64,000 nucleotides of DNA from DATLFA01 sp039915945 (GTDB lineage: Bacteria > Actinomycetota > Acidimicrobiia > Acidimicrobiales > WLNW01): contig JBDSMH010000032.1 of NCBI GenBank assembly GCA_039915945.1, forward strand, positions 20,549 through 84,548, in the 5' to 3' direction. Shown here piece by piece: positions 50,333 through 58,072 of this stretch (position 1 is the first letter of the stretch; each line of letters starts with the position of its first letter). Under the pieces are notes generated by a model that had not been told where the DNA came from, did no database searches, and saw only the letters and a program-made list of their open reading frames with translations. Made by a program: the position numbers and the translations under genes.

Positions 50333-51711
50333 GTAGCCCTCCTGCGGATCAAGGCGTTGGCTCGTGCTGCGAGCGCGCGTTCGTCGACGGTGGTGCAACG
50401 GCCGTCTCGTACGACCATGCGGCCGCCGACCATCACGAGCGTCGCCCGATCGGAGATGCCGGTGTACAACAGCCCGGCGAGCGGATCGTGCACGCCCACG
50501 CGGTCGATCGTCGTGAAGTCCCAACACGCGAGATCGGCGAGCGCGCCCACATCGAGATGGCCCGTCTCCGGTCGGCCGACGATCTGCGCCGAGCCTTTGG
50601 TCGCCATGCGCAGCAATTCTCGCGCAGTAGGCCACTGCTCGGGGTCGGCATGCGCTTGCCGATGCGTCAACCCGGCGAGGCGGAGATCGGCCAACTGGTT
50701 GGCACCGTCGTTCGACGCGGCCCCGGTCGTGCCAAAGCCGACACGGCAACCTGCATCGAGATACGCCCGCAGGGGAGCGAGGCCCCAACCCATCTTGAGG
50801 TCGGGTGCGATCAGGTGCGCGATGCCGACGCCCGCCGCCGCGAACTCGGCGATCTCGTGTTCGGGCGGATCGTTCATGTGGGCCAGCCACGCACGGTCGG
50901 TGGCCCATCCGTTGGCTTCGAGAATGCGCCACGGGGTCGTGTCGTAGCGTTCACGGGCGAAGCCCGTATCGACCACTTCGTACAGATGGGTGTGGAGACG
51001 AACGCCGTCGCGCTCGCCGGCCAGAGCGGCGAACTCGCGGAATAGCTCGGGCAGATCGACGTGGACCCCGCACGGCGCGAGATCGATACGGATCAGCGCA
51101 TCGGCGGCCGTGTCGTGGTGATCGTCGATCAGCTCGTTCGCGTGACGCAGCACTTCGTCGAGCGGCTGGGTCAATTCGTCGGACGCGCTACCACCCTGCG
51201 CCCGCCCGAAGGTGATGGTGCCCCGACCCGCGTTGAGCCGTATACCGACGTCGTGCGCCGCGGCAATGGTCGCTTCGATGAAGGGCAGCGACCGGCCCTC
51301 GCCCGGAAAGAAATAGTGCTGATCCGCGACGCACGTGACGCCGCACAGCAACGATTCGACCATGCCCGCCGCGGCGAGCGCGCCGACGCACTCCGGATCG
51401 AGCGCACCCGCGTGCCAATAGTCGAGACAGGTTTCGTTCAGCCCCCTGAGCCAGGGCAGGATCGGCGCGCGTTCGAGACGGGGAATCGCACGGAGTCCGA
51501 CCTGATAGAGGTGTTGGTGCGCGTTGGTCATGCCCGGCAACACGAGCCAACCAGTGGCGTCGATCACCTCCGCGTCCGCCGGTGCGTCGAGTCGCGGGCC
51601 GATCGCGGCCACGCGGTTGTCGACCACCAACAAATCGGTGTCGCTCAACTCTCGTTCGTGCTGATCGAACGAGGCGAGATGACTGATGTTGCGCAGGAGC
51701 GTGGTCGGCAA
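50329..51711 (-). CDS. TRZ/ATZ-type amidohydrolase lacking the usual catalytic Asp
   Basis: The 460-residue protein aligns in order with 8-oxoguanine deaminases: NAHQHLYQVGLR (63-74), DQHYFFP, LHTHLYEV (239-246) and AHMN. However, the conserved G-(T/V)-D-G-A-x-S-N-D motif reads GTTGAASND (327-335), with Thr329 where the metal-binding/catalytic Asp belongs. It may have an altered mechanism, or a non-deaminase role. The start is a TTG at 51711, 7 nt after a TAGGCT box, suggesting a leaderless transcript. First gene of the minus-strand operon ending with add. Confidence 0.72.
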   Translation of the reverse strand: MPTTLLRNISHLASFDQHERELSDTDLLVVDNRVAAIGPRLDAPADAEVIDATGWLVLPGMTNAHQHLYQVGLRAIPRLERAPILPWLRGLNETCLDYWHAGALDPECVGALAAAGMVESLLCGVTCVADQHYFFPGEGRSLPFIEATIAAAHDVGIRLNAGRGTITFGRAQGGSASDELTQPLDEVLRHANELIDDHHDTAADALIRIDLAPCGVHVDLPELFREFAALAGERDGVRLHTHLYEVVDTGFARERYDTTPWRILEANGWATDRAWLAHMNDPPEHEIAEFAAAGVGIAHLIAPDLKMGWGLAPLRAYLDAGCRVGFGTTGAASNDGANQLADLRLAGLTHRQAHADPEQWPTARELLRMATKGSAQIVGRPETGHLDVGALADLACWDFTTIDRVGVHDPLAGLLYTGISDRATLVMVGGRMVVRDGRCTTVDERALAARANALIRRRAT

Positions 51712-51718
51712 GCACGGG

Positions 51719-51728
51719 AGCCTAATGT
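51719..51728. promoter_or_regulatory. Overlapping divergent leaderless promoters
   Basis: TAATGT at 51723-51728 ends 6 nt before the plus-strand ATG (51735). On the minus strand TAGGCT (51724-51719) ends 7 nt before the TTG at 51711. Both match the -10 spacing of leaderless transcripts and share 2 bp. Each -35 would lie inside the opposite gene. Confidence 0.5.
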
Positions 51729-51734
51729 GTTCTG

Positions 51735-52559
51735 ATGAAGCCGCCGCCGTTCACGTACGAGGATCCCGAGGCCCTCGACAGGGCCCTCGCCCTCTTGGCC
51801 GAACACGGCGATGACACCGTCGTTCTCGCCGGTGGGCAGAGCCTCGTGCCGCTGTTGAATTTGCGGCTGGCCCGACCCGAGTGGGTGCTCGATCCGCGGC
51901 GCATCGCGTCACTGCACGACTGGCATCTCGACAGCAACGGATTGCGCGTCGGGGCGATGGTACGCGCGGCCACGCTCGAGGCATCGCCGCGCGTGACCAG
52001 CAAGATGCCGGGGCTGCACCGTGCGCTCGTGCAGATCGGCCATCCGCAGATTCGCGCCCGCACCACGATCGGCGGCTCGCTCTGTCACGCCGATCCTGCA
52101 GCCGAGTTGCCCGCTGTGCTGCTCGCGCTCGACGGGCACGTGACCTTGGCCAGCACTGCCGGTATACGCGAGGTCGCGGCGCGCGACTTCTTCACCGGCG
52201 CATTCACGACGGCCCGGCGCAGCGACGAGCTGTTGATCTCGGCAATGTTCCCGATAGTCCCGGGGCGGGTCACCACCGTCGAGGTCTGCCGTCGCGCCGG
52301 CGACTTCGCGATGGCCGGCGCAGTGGTCGCGATCGACCAACGACGGGCGGCGCGGATCGCGTTGTTCGGGGTGGGCGATCGACCCGAGCGGGTTGCCGAT
52401 GCCGAAGCCGCGTTTGTCGCGGGCGCGTCGACGGCCGATGTCGCGGCAATCGTCCGTGCGGCGGTCTCGCCCCGCAGCGACGTGCACGGCAGCGCGCCGT
52501 ACCGCCGTCATCTGGCCGGCGTAGTCGTGACCCGCGCGCTCGAGGAGCTCGGCGCGTGA
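51735..52559 (+). CDS. Molybdenum hydroxylase FAD-binding subunit (CoxM type)
   Basis: The 274-residue medium subunit has the FAD motif VLAGGQSLVPLLNLRLARP (about 33-51) and RARTTIGGSLCHADPAAELP for the second flavin loop. It is closer in motif to CoxM than the FAD subunit at 40 kb. First gene of a six-gene plus-strand operon; probable leaderless start. Its stop overlaps the next start (GTGA). Confidence 0.9.
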   Translation: MKPPPFTYEDPEALDRALALLAEHGDDTVVLAGGQSLVPLLNLRLARPEWVLDPRRIASLHDWHLDSNGLRVGAMVRAATLEASPRVTSKMPGLHRALVQIGHPQIRARTTIGGSLCHADPAAELPAVLLALDGHVTLASTAGIREVAARDFFTGAFTTARRSDELLISAMFPIVPGRVTTVEVCRRAGDFAMAGAVVAIDQRRAARIALFGVGDRPERVADAEAAFVAGASTADVAAIVRAAVSPRSDVHGSAPYRRHLAGVVVTRALEELGA

Positions 52560-53032
52560 ACGAGCGGGTGGTGACGCTCACGGTCACTGGCCGCAACGCT
52601 TCGATGCGGGTCGAGCCGCGCACATTGCTTTCCGACGCGCTGCGCCACGAACTCGATTGCAAAGGCGTGCACGTCGGCTGCGAGCAGGGCGCGTGCGGCG
52701 CGTGCACGATCATCTGGGACGGCCAGGCGGTGCGCTCGTGTCTTGCGTTGTGTCCGCAGGCGGAGGGGGCGACGATCGAGACGATCGAGTCGATCGCGAC
52801 GGCCAACGGTGACCTCCACCCGGTGCAGCGCGCCATGCGCGAACACCATGGGCTGCAGTGCGGCTTTTGTACCCCCGGCATCGTGCTGTCGCTCGTCGCC
52901 GCGTACCGCGCGGGCGCGACGGCAGAACAGGCGAAGCACGACGTGCTGGGGGGACACCTGTGCCGCTGCACGGGCTACGTCAACATCCGATCCGCCATCG
53001 ATGCGGCTTGGACCGAGCGGGACGACGACTGA
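52556..53032 (+). CDS. Molybdenum hydroxylase [2Fe-2S] subunit (CoxS type)
   Basis: The 158-residue small subunit has both cluster motifs: GCEQGACGACT with a later Cys in RSCLALC, and QCGFCTPG with CRCTGYVNI. The GTG at 52556 overlaps the FAD-subunit stop by 4 bp, and the stop shares 1 bp with the large-subunit ATG. Electrons flow from the Mo centre through it to FAD. Confidence 0.93.
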   Translation: MNERVVTLTVTGRNASMRVEPRTLLSDALRHELDCKGVHVGCEQGACGACTIIWDGQAVRSCLALCPQAEGATIETIESIATANGDLHPVQRAMREHHGLQCGFCTPGIVLSLVAAYRAGATAEQAKHDVLGGHLCRCTGYVNIRSAIDAAWTERDDD

Positions 53033-55353
53033 TGACGGCGCTGGTGGGTCAACGCGTCGCCCGCGTCAACGACGCGCGCCTGTTGCGCGGCGCCGCGCGC
53101 TTCGTCGACGACCTCGAGATACCGCACGTCTCCTACGCCGCCATCGTCCGCAGCACGGTGGCTCATGCCAACGTGCGAGGGTTCGACACATCGGCAGTGG
53201 GGACCGCGCTCATCATGGGCCCGGAGGAACTCGCGCGCCGGGTGCGCGGCGAGCTGCCGGTGCTGTGGGTGCTCGGCGATCAGACGTCATTGCATACGCC
53301 CGTCGTCGACCGCCGCGTGAAGTACGTCGGCCAGCCCTTGGGTGTCGTTGTCGCATCGTCGCGCGCGCTCGCCGAGGACATCGCCGAGTCGATCGTGATC
53401 GACTACGAGGATCTGCCGGTCGTGGCCGACATCGAGCGTGCGCTCGCCCCCGGCGCGGTGCTCATCGACGAATCGCGGCCGGGCAACGTGCTCGCCACCC
53501 TCGAATGCGGCGACCCTGCGCCCGACACGGCCCTCGTCTTCGGGTCCGCTCCTCGACGACTATCCCGGCGGTTCCGCGTCGGACGGCTGGCCGGAGCGCC
53601 CATGGAGCCCCGCGGCATTGCCGTCGTGCCCGATGCTCACGGCAAGTTGACCGTCTACACGTCGACACAGTCGGCCCACGCCGTGCGCGACGGCATCGCC
53701 GAGGTCACGGGGTTGGCGCAACACCGCATCCGCGTGATCACCCCCGACGTCGGGGGCGGGTTCGGTTTGAAGGACCATGCGTACGAAGACGAACTCTTCG
53801 TGGTGCTTGCTGCGCTCGAGCTCGGCACGCCGGTCAAATGGATCGAAGACCGCAACGAATCATTGATCGCCACCACGCAGGCGCGCGACGAGATCCACGA
53901 TGCGACGATCGCGTTCACCTCCGACGGGCGCCTTCTGGGCCTGCAAGTCGAGAGCATGCGCAACGTAGGTGCACAGCTGTCGATCTTCGGCGGCGGCCCG
54001 TTGTTCGCGGCGCTCGGCATGATGTCGGGTCCCTACAAGTGGCAGGCCGTCCGCGGTGTCGGCCGGTTGGTCGCCACCAACCGCACACCCACCGGGGCAT
54101 ATCGAGGGTTCGGGCAGACGCAAGCCGCGCTGATCCGTGAGCACATGGTCGAGTTGGTGGCGCGTGAGCTCGGCGTCGACGCCGTCGCGCTGCGGCTGCA
54201 AAACCTGATTGGTGTCGACGAGTTCCCGTACACGAATCGCGCGTTCATCACCTACGACAACGGTGACTATGCAGCGTCGCTGCGTCAGGCGCAGGCGCTC
54301 ATCGAGCGCGAGGTCGCAGCCGCCGGAACCCCTGACGACGGCCGTCGCCGTGGCATCGGCTACTGCGTCTACGTGCAGTTGGCCGGTGTCGGCCCGAGCA
54401 ACATCAACCAGATACTCGGCCTGCGCATCGGCGGCCACGAGGGCGCGACGGTGCGCATGGAGCGCGACGGCACTGTGCGCTTGTACGTCGGCATCTCACC
54501 GCACGGTCAAGGTCAAGAGACGACCTTCGCGCAATTGGTGGCGGATCGGTTGGGCGTCGACCTCGACGACATCGAGCTCATCTACGGCGACACCGACGTG
54601 ACGCCGTATTCCGCGTACGGCACCGCCGCGTCGCGATCCATCGCGGTCGGTGGCGGCGCCGCGGTCATAGCCAGCGAACGGCTGGCCACCAAGCTGCGAG
54701 CGATCGCGGCCGAGATGCTCGAGGCAAATCCTGACGACATCGTCTTGGCCCAACGGCGGGCGACGGTCGCAGGTACGAGCGTGTCGATCGATCTCTCGAA
54801 GGTGGCCGAACGGGCCAACCAAGGCTTCGGTCTGCCGGCGGGTATGACGCCCGGTCTGCTCGAGTCGCACCAATACGATCCCGAAAGCGCGACGTTCTCC
54901 TACGCCACGCACGCGTGCCAGGTCGCCGTCGATACGGAGACGGGCGTGGTCGAAGTCGAGCACTACGTAGTCGTCAACGACTGCGGCACCATCGTGAACC
55001 CCAACATCGTCGACGGTCAGATTCAAGGCGGCATCGCGCAGGGATTGGGCGCAGCGCTTCTCGAAGAGGTCGTCTACGACGACAACGGACAGCCACTGAC
55101 CACGACGTTGCTCGACTATCTGTTGCCGGTCGAGTCGTCGATCCCGAAGATCGTGATCGAACACATCGAGACGCCGTCGCCTTACACACCCGGCGGCATG
55201 AAGGGCATGGGCGAAGGTGGCACCAACGGTGCGTACGCCTGTGTCGTCAACGCGGTGTACGCGGCCGTGCCCGAGATCGGGTCCGGCGACTGCGTGACGC
55301 CGTTGTCGCCCAGCCGGGTGTGGTCGCTGCTGCACGTGGAAGAGGCGCTATGA
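53032..55353 (+). CDS. Molybdenum hydroxylase large subunit (CoxL/XDH type, not CO dehydrogenase)
   Basis: The 773-residue molybdopterin subunit has GGGFGLKDHAYED, TGAYRGFGQTQ and the catalytic Glu in KGMGEGGTNG. The active loop AYRGFG excludes form-I CO dehydrogenase, whose loop is AYRCSFR, so it oxidises an organic substrate, plausibly a purine or other N-heterocycle. It runs directly into a Rieske oxygenase gene (ATGA overlap), unlike the operon at 40-43.7 kb. Confidence 0.9.
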   Translation: MTALVGQRVARVNDARLLRGAARFVDDLEIPHVSYAAIVRSTVAHANVRGFDTSAVGTALIMGPEELARRVRGELPVLWVLGDQTSLHTPVVDRRVKYVGQPLGVVVASSRALAEDIAESIVIDYEDLPVVADIERALAPGAVLIDESRPGNVLATLECGDPAPDTALVFGSAPRRLSRRFRVGRLAGAPMEPRGIAVVPDAHGKLTVYTSTQSAHAVRDGIAEVTGLAQHRIRVITPDVGGGFGLKDHAYEDELFVVLAALELGTPVKWIEDRNESLIATTQARDEIHDATIAFTSDGRLLGLQVESMRNVGAQLSIFGGGPLFAALGMMSGPYKWQAVRGVGRLVATNRTPTGAYRGFGQTQAALIREHMVELVARELGVDAVALRLQNLIGVDEFPYTNRAFITYDNGDYAASLRQAQALIEREVAAAGTPDDGRRRGIGYCVYVQLAGVGPSNINQILGLRIGGHEGATVRMERDGTVRLYVGISPHGQGQETTFAQLVADRLGVDLDDIELIYGDTDVTPYSAYGTAASRSIAVGGGAAVIASERLATKLRAIAAEMLEANPDDIVLAQRRATVAGTSVSIDLSKVAERANQGFGLPAGMTPGLLESHQYDPESATFSYATHACQVAVDTETGVVEVEHYVVVNDCGTIVNPNIVDGQIQGGIAQGLGAALLEEVVYDDNGQPLTTTLLDYLLPVESSIPKIVIEHIETPSPYTPGGMKGMGEGGTNGAYACVVNAVYAAVPEIGSGDCVTPLSPSRVWSLLHVEEAL

Positions 55354-56366
55354 CCGCGTTGCTGGGCAACTGCGACGCCGCGCTGCGCCGGTTTTGGCAC
55401 CCGGTCGCGCGCGCCGAGGTGGTTTCTGCCGACTACCCGCAACGGGTGATGCTGCTCGGCGAGGGCTACGTCGTGTGGCACGATCGCGACAACGACGCGA
55501 TCGTCGCGTTCTTGGACCGCTGCCCGCATCGCGCCGCGCTGCTGTCGGCGGGCCATTTGGTCGACGGCGCGTTGCAGTGTGCGTATCACGGATGGACGTT
55601 CGCCGGCGACGGACGCTGCATCGAGATACCGGCGATCGGGACGACGGCCGCCCGGCCGCCCACCGCGGCAATCTCGCCGGTCGCCACGCGAGTGGCGTTC
55701 GGCTTGCTCTGGTTGGCGCTCGACGAGCCACAGTCAGAATTGCTCGCCGTGCCCGAATGGGACGACCCGACGTTGCGCCAAGGTTGGCTGCCTCCCGTCG
55801 ACATTCGGGTGTCGGCCGGTCAGTTCCTCGACAACTTCTGCGATTTCGGCCATTTCCCGTTCGTACACGCCGGCACTTTCGGTGCCGGGGAAGACGCGCT
55901 CGTCGGCGACTTCGACGTGACACCGGTCGACGACGGCTATCAGCTGACCTACGCGCATCTCGCCAACAACACCGAAGACCCGTTGGTCGCGACGGGGGAG
56001 CATCCGCTGCTACAGCCGCGCACCATGGAGTACACGTTTCAGGTGCCGTTCAGTGCGCGGCTGCGTATCGAGTATCCGATGTCGGGGCTCGTAAATGCGA
56101 TAGCGACGTGGGTGCAACCTATGACCGCCGACACGATCCGCGTGTATACCTGCATGCTGCGAAACGACATCGACGACGACCGCTCGCTCGCCGCCGCGGT
56201 CGACTACGAGATGGCGGTGTTGGACGAAGATCGTGTCATGCTCGAGCGTCTCGCGCTATTCGGTCTTGCGCTCGATGTTCGCAACGCTGTGCACACTCGG
56301 GCCGACCGCAGCACGATCGAAATGCGTCGGTGCCTCGACCGGGCCATCAACAGGAGTGAGTCGTGA
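55350..56366 (+). CDS. Rieske non-haem iron oxygenase, alpha subunit
   Basis: The 338-residue protein has an N-terminal Rieske domain (CPHRAALL ... CAYHGWTF) and the mononuclear-iron site NFCDFGHFPFVH in the catalytic domain. The single-subunit layout resembles VanA-type and NdmA-type demethylases that remove O- or N-methyl groups. No ferredoxin or reductase is encoded in the window. Operon position after a purine-type molybdenum hydroxylase and before a phosphoribosyltransferase suggests a methylated or substituted purine as substrate (inference). Confidence 0.86.
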   Translation: MTALLGNCDAALRRFWHPVARAEVVSADYPQRVMLLGEGYVVWHDRDNDAIVAFLDRCPHRAALLSAGHLVDGALQCAYHGWTFAGDGRCIEIPAIGTTAARPPTAAISPVATRVAFGLLWLALDEPQSELLAVPEWDDPTLRQGWLPPVDIRVSAGQFLDNFCDFGHFPFVHAGTFGAGEDALVGDFDVTPVDDGYQLTYAHLANNTEDPLVATGEHPLLQPRTMEYTFQVPFSARLRIEYPMSGLVNAIATWVQPMTADTIRVYTCMLRNDIDDDRSLAAAVDYEMAVLDEDRVMLERLALFGLALDVRNAVHTRADRSTIEMRRCLDRAINRSES

Positions 56367-56974
56367 GCGATCTACACCGCAACACCTATCGAGTCGCGAT
56401 CGGCTCCCAACAGATCGAACTGCCGCTCGTGCCCATCAACCCGGACGTTGCGATCTCGCTGCTGATGACCATCGACCGGGGCGTGAATTTCATGGAACGG
56501 GCCGGCGCCGAGTTGGCCGACCTGGTGCGTGACTATCGACCCGACATCGTCGCCACGGCCGCCACTCTCGGTATACCGCTGGCGGTCGAGGTCACGCGTT
56601 CGCTCGGCCTCGACGACTACGTCGTGTTGCAGAAGACGCCCAAGATCCACCTGCACGATGCGCTCGTCGAGCCGCTGTCATCGATCACGACCGATGCCGA
56701 GCAGGTGTTGCGCCTCGATCGCGCCCGCATCCCCGCGCTGGCAGGCAAACGAGTGGTGCTCGTCGACGACGTCGTGGCCACGGGCGGCAGCTTGGCCGCG
56801 TGCCTGCGGTTGCTGCGCGCCGCCGGTGCCGACGTCGTGGCGATCGGCGTGCTGCTCGTCGAAGGCACGGGGTGGCGCCGCGCGCTCGGCGCCGACGCGG
56901 CGATGGTGCAGACGCTCGGTTCGATCCCGTCGTTCAGTCGTGACGGCGACGCGTGGCGCGAGCACTGGGACTGA
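56363..56974 (+). CDS. Purine phosphoribosyltransferase-like protein (APRT/Xpt-like)
   Basis: The 203-residue type I PRTase has the PRPP motif VVLVDDVVATGGS (about 129-141) preceded by a PDIVATAATLGIPLAVEV region and LQKTPKIH. Layout resembles adenine and xanthine PRTases, and the specific base is not clear. It would attach ribose phosphate to a purine base, turning a catabolic product into a nucleotide. It overlaps the first Rieske gene (GTGA), and the second Rieske gene follows. Confidence 0.82.
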   Translation: MSDLHRNTYRVAIGSQQIELPLVPINPDVAISLLMTIDRGVNFMERAGAELADLVRDYRPDIVATAATLGIPLAVEVTRSLGLDDYVVLQKTPKIHLHDALVEPLSSITTDAEQVLRLDRARIPALAGKRVVLVDDVVATGGSLAACLRLLRAAGADVVAIGVLLVEGTGWRRALGADAAMVQTLGSIPSFSRDGDAWREHWD

Positions 56975-56982
56975 TCCGCCCG

Positions 56983-58038
56983 ATGTCCGAACTCGACGCG
57001 CTGTTGCGGTTTGCGTGGCACCCGGTGTGCACGCTGGCGGAGCTGTCCGAGGCGCGCCCCGGCGGGAATCAGGGCCCGAGCGGCCCTCGGCAGAGCGGGA
57101 ATCAGGGCCCGAAACAAGTCACGCTGCTCGGTCAAAAGCTGGCGATCGCGATCATCGACGGGCAGCCCGTTGCGCTCAACGATCGCTGTGCCCATCGTTC
57201 GACGTCGCTGTCGATCGGGACCGTCGAAGACGGCGGTCTGCGGTGCGCGTACCACGGCTGGTGCTACGGCGCGGACGGCAAGTGCACCGACATCCCCGCG
57301 CTTGTGGACGGGCCGATTCCTCCGCGGGCGCGGGTCGACTCGTACGCGGTGCAGGTCGCCTACGACCTCGTGTGGGTGTGCCTCGACGACCGTGCCCAAC
57401 TGCCGGTGCCGGTATGCCCCGCGTTCGGCGATGACACGCTGCGAGTGCTCGTCGGCGCGCCCTATACCTGGCCGGTCGCCGCGCCTCGACGCGTCGAGAA
57501 CTTCGTCGACCTCAGCCATTTCGCGTTCGTGCACGACGGTTCACTCGGCTCGCGCAACGCGCCGGTACCGCCAGTGCCCTCGATCGAGCGCGCTGCCGGC
57601 GAATTGTTGTTCAACTACGACCCGCCCGACCTCGTCGTCGACCCGACCGCGTTGTTCGGGCATTCGCGCTACCGCATGCCTATGCCGTGCACGGTTAACA
57701 TCGAGTTCATCCTCGCGTCGGGTGCGCGCCGGTTGCTGTGGATGACCGCCTCGCCAGTGACACACGCCAGCTGTCGCAGCTTCTGGTTCGTTTCCCGCAG
57801 CGACGCGTGGGATGAACCCGACGACGACCACATGGCATTCCAAGCCCGCATCCTCGCCGAGGACGAGTCGGTGGTCTGTTCGCAGGATCCGCCCGAGATG
57901 GTGCTCGACGCGAACATCGAACTGTCAGTGCGGACCGACCGCGTATCGATCGAGTACCGGCGGTGGCTGCGAGAGTTGGCCGCGGCCGCCATCAGCGAAC
58001 CGAGCGCGTTACGTCGCGCCCTGCTGCTCGACGACTGA
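56983..58038 (+). CDS. Second Rieske oxygenase with in-frame repeat insertion
   Basis: The 351-residue oxygenase has a Rieske domain (CAHRSTSLS ... CAYHGWCY) and a mononuclear iron site NFVDLSHFAFVH, like the first but divergent in sequence. Between the N-terminal WHPVCTLAEL strand and the next strand (QVTLLGQKLAI) sits GGNQGPSGPRQSGNQGPK, encoded by a tandem copy of the dispersed repeat. The insert falls in a surface loop of the Rieske domain and keeps the frame. Start ATG 56983; an in-frame start at 56953 overlaps the PRT gene. Confidence 0.85.
   Translation: MSELDALLRFAWHPVCTLAELSEARPGGNQGPSGPRQSGNQGPKQVTLLGQKLAIAIIDGQPVALNDRCAHRSTSLSIGTVEDGGLRCAYHGWCYGADGKCTDIPALVDGPIPPRARVDSYAVQVAYDLVWVCLDDRAQLPVPVCPAFGDDTLRVLVGAPYTWPVAAPRRVENFVDLSHFAFVHDGSLGSRNAPVPPVPSIERAAGELLFNYDPPDLVVDPTALFGHSRYRMPMPCTVNIEFILASGARRLLWMTASPVTHASCRSFWFVSRSDAWDEPDDDHMAFQARILAEDESVVCSQDPPEMVLDANIELSVRTDRVSIEYRRWLRELAAAAISEPSALRRALLLDD
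57062..57112 (+). repeat. Dispersed GC-rich repeat, copy B (tandem, inside a gene)
   Basis: GCGGGAATCAGGGCCCGA occurs at 57062-57079 and again at 57095-57112, a 33-bp period (11 codons). The stretch in between, GCGGCCCTCGGCAGA, matches copy A. It encodes part of the Rieske-domain loop insertion. Confidence 0.8.
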
Positions 58039-58044
58039 TGCCCT

Positions 58045-58072
58045 GCTCTGCGCGCTGAGGGCCGCTCGGGCC
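58045..58072. repeat. Dispersed GC-rich repeat, copy D
   Basis: GCTCTGC ... GGGCCGCTCGGGCC (core at 58059-58072) repeats the reverse orientation seen in copy A. It fills the 33-bp gap between the convergent Rieske and dihydroorotase-like genes and touches the latter's stop codon. As inverted-repeat DNA it could act as a terminator. Confidence 0.6.

Noticed and set aside
53032..55353. CO dehydrogenase (CoxL) as the identity of the large subunit
   Set aside because: The form-I active-site loop AYRCSFR is missing; the protein has AYRGFG, as in other molybdenum hydroxylases.
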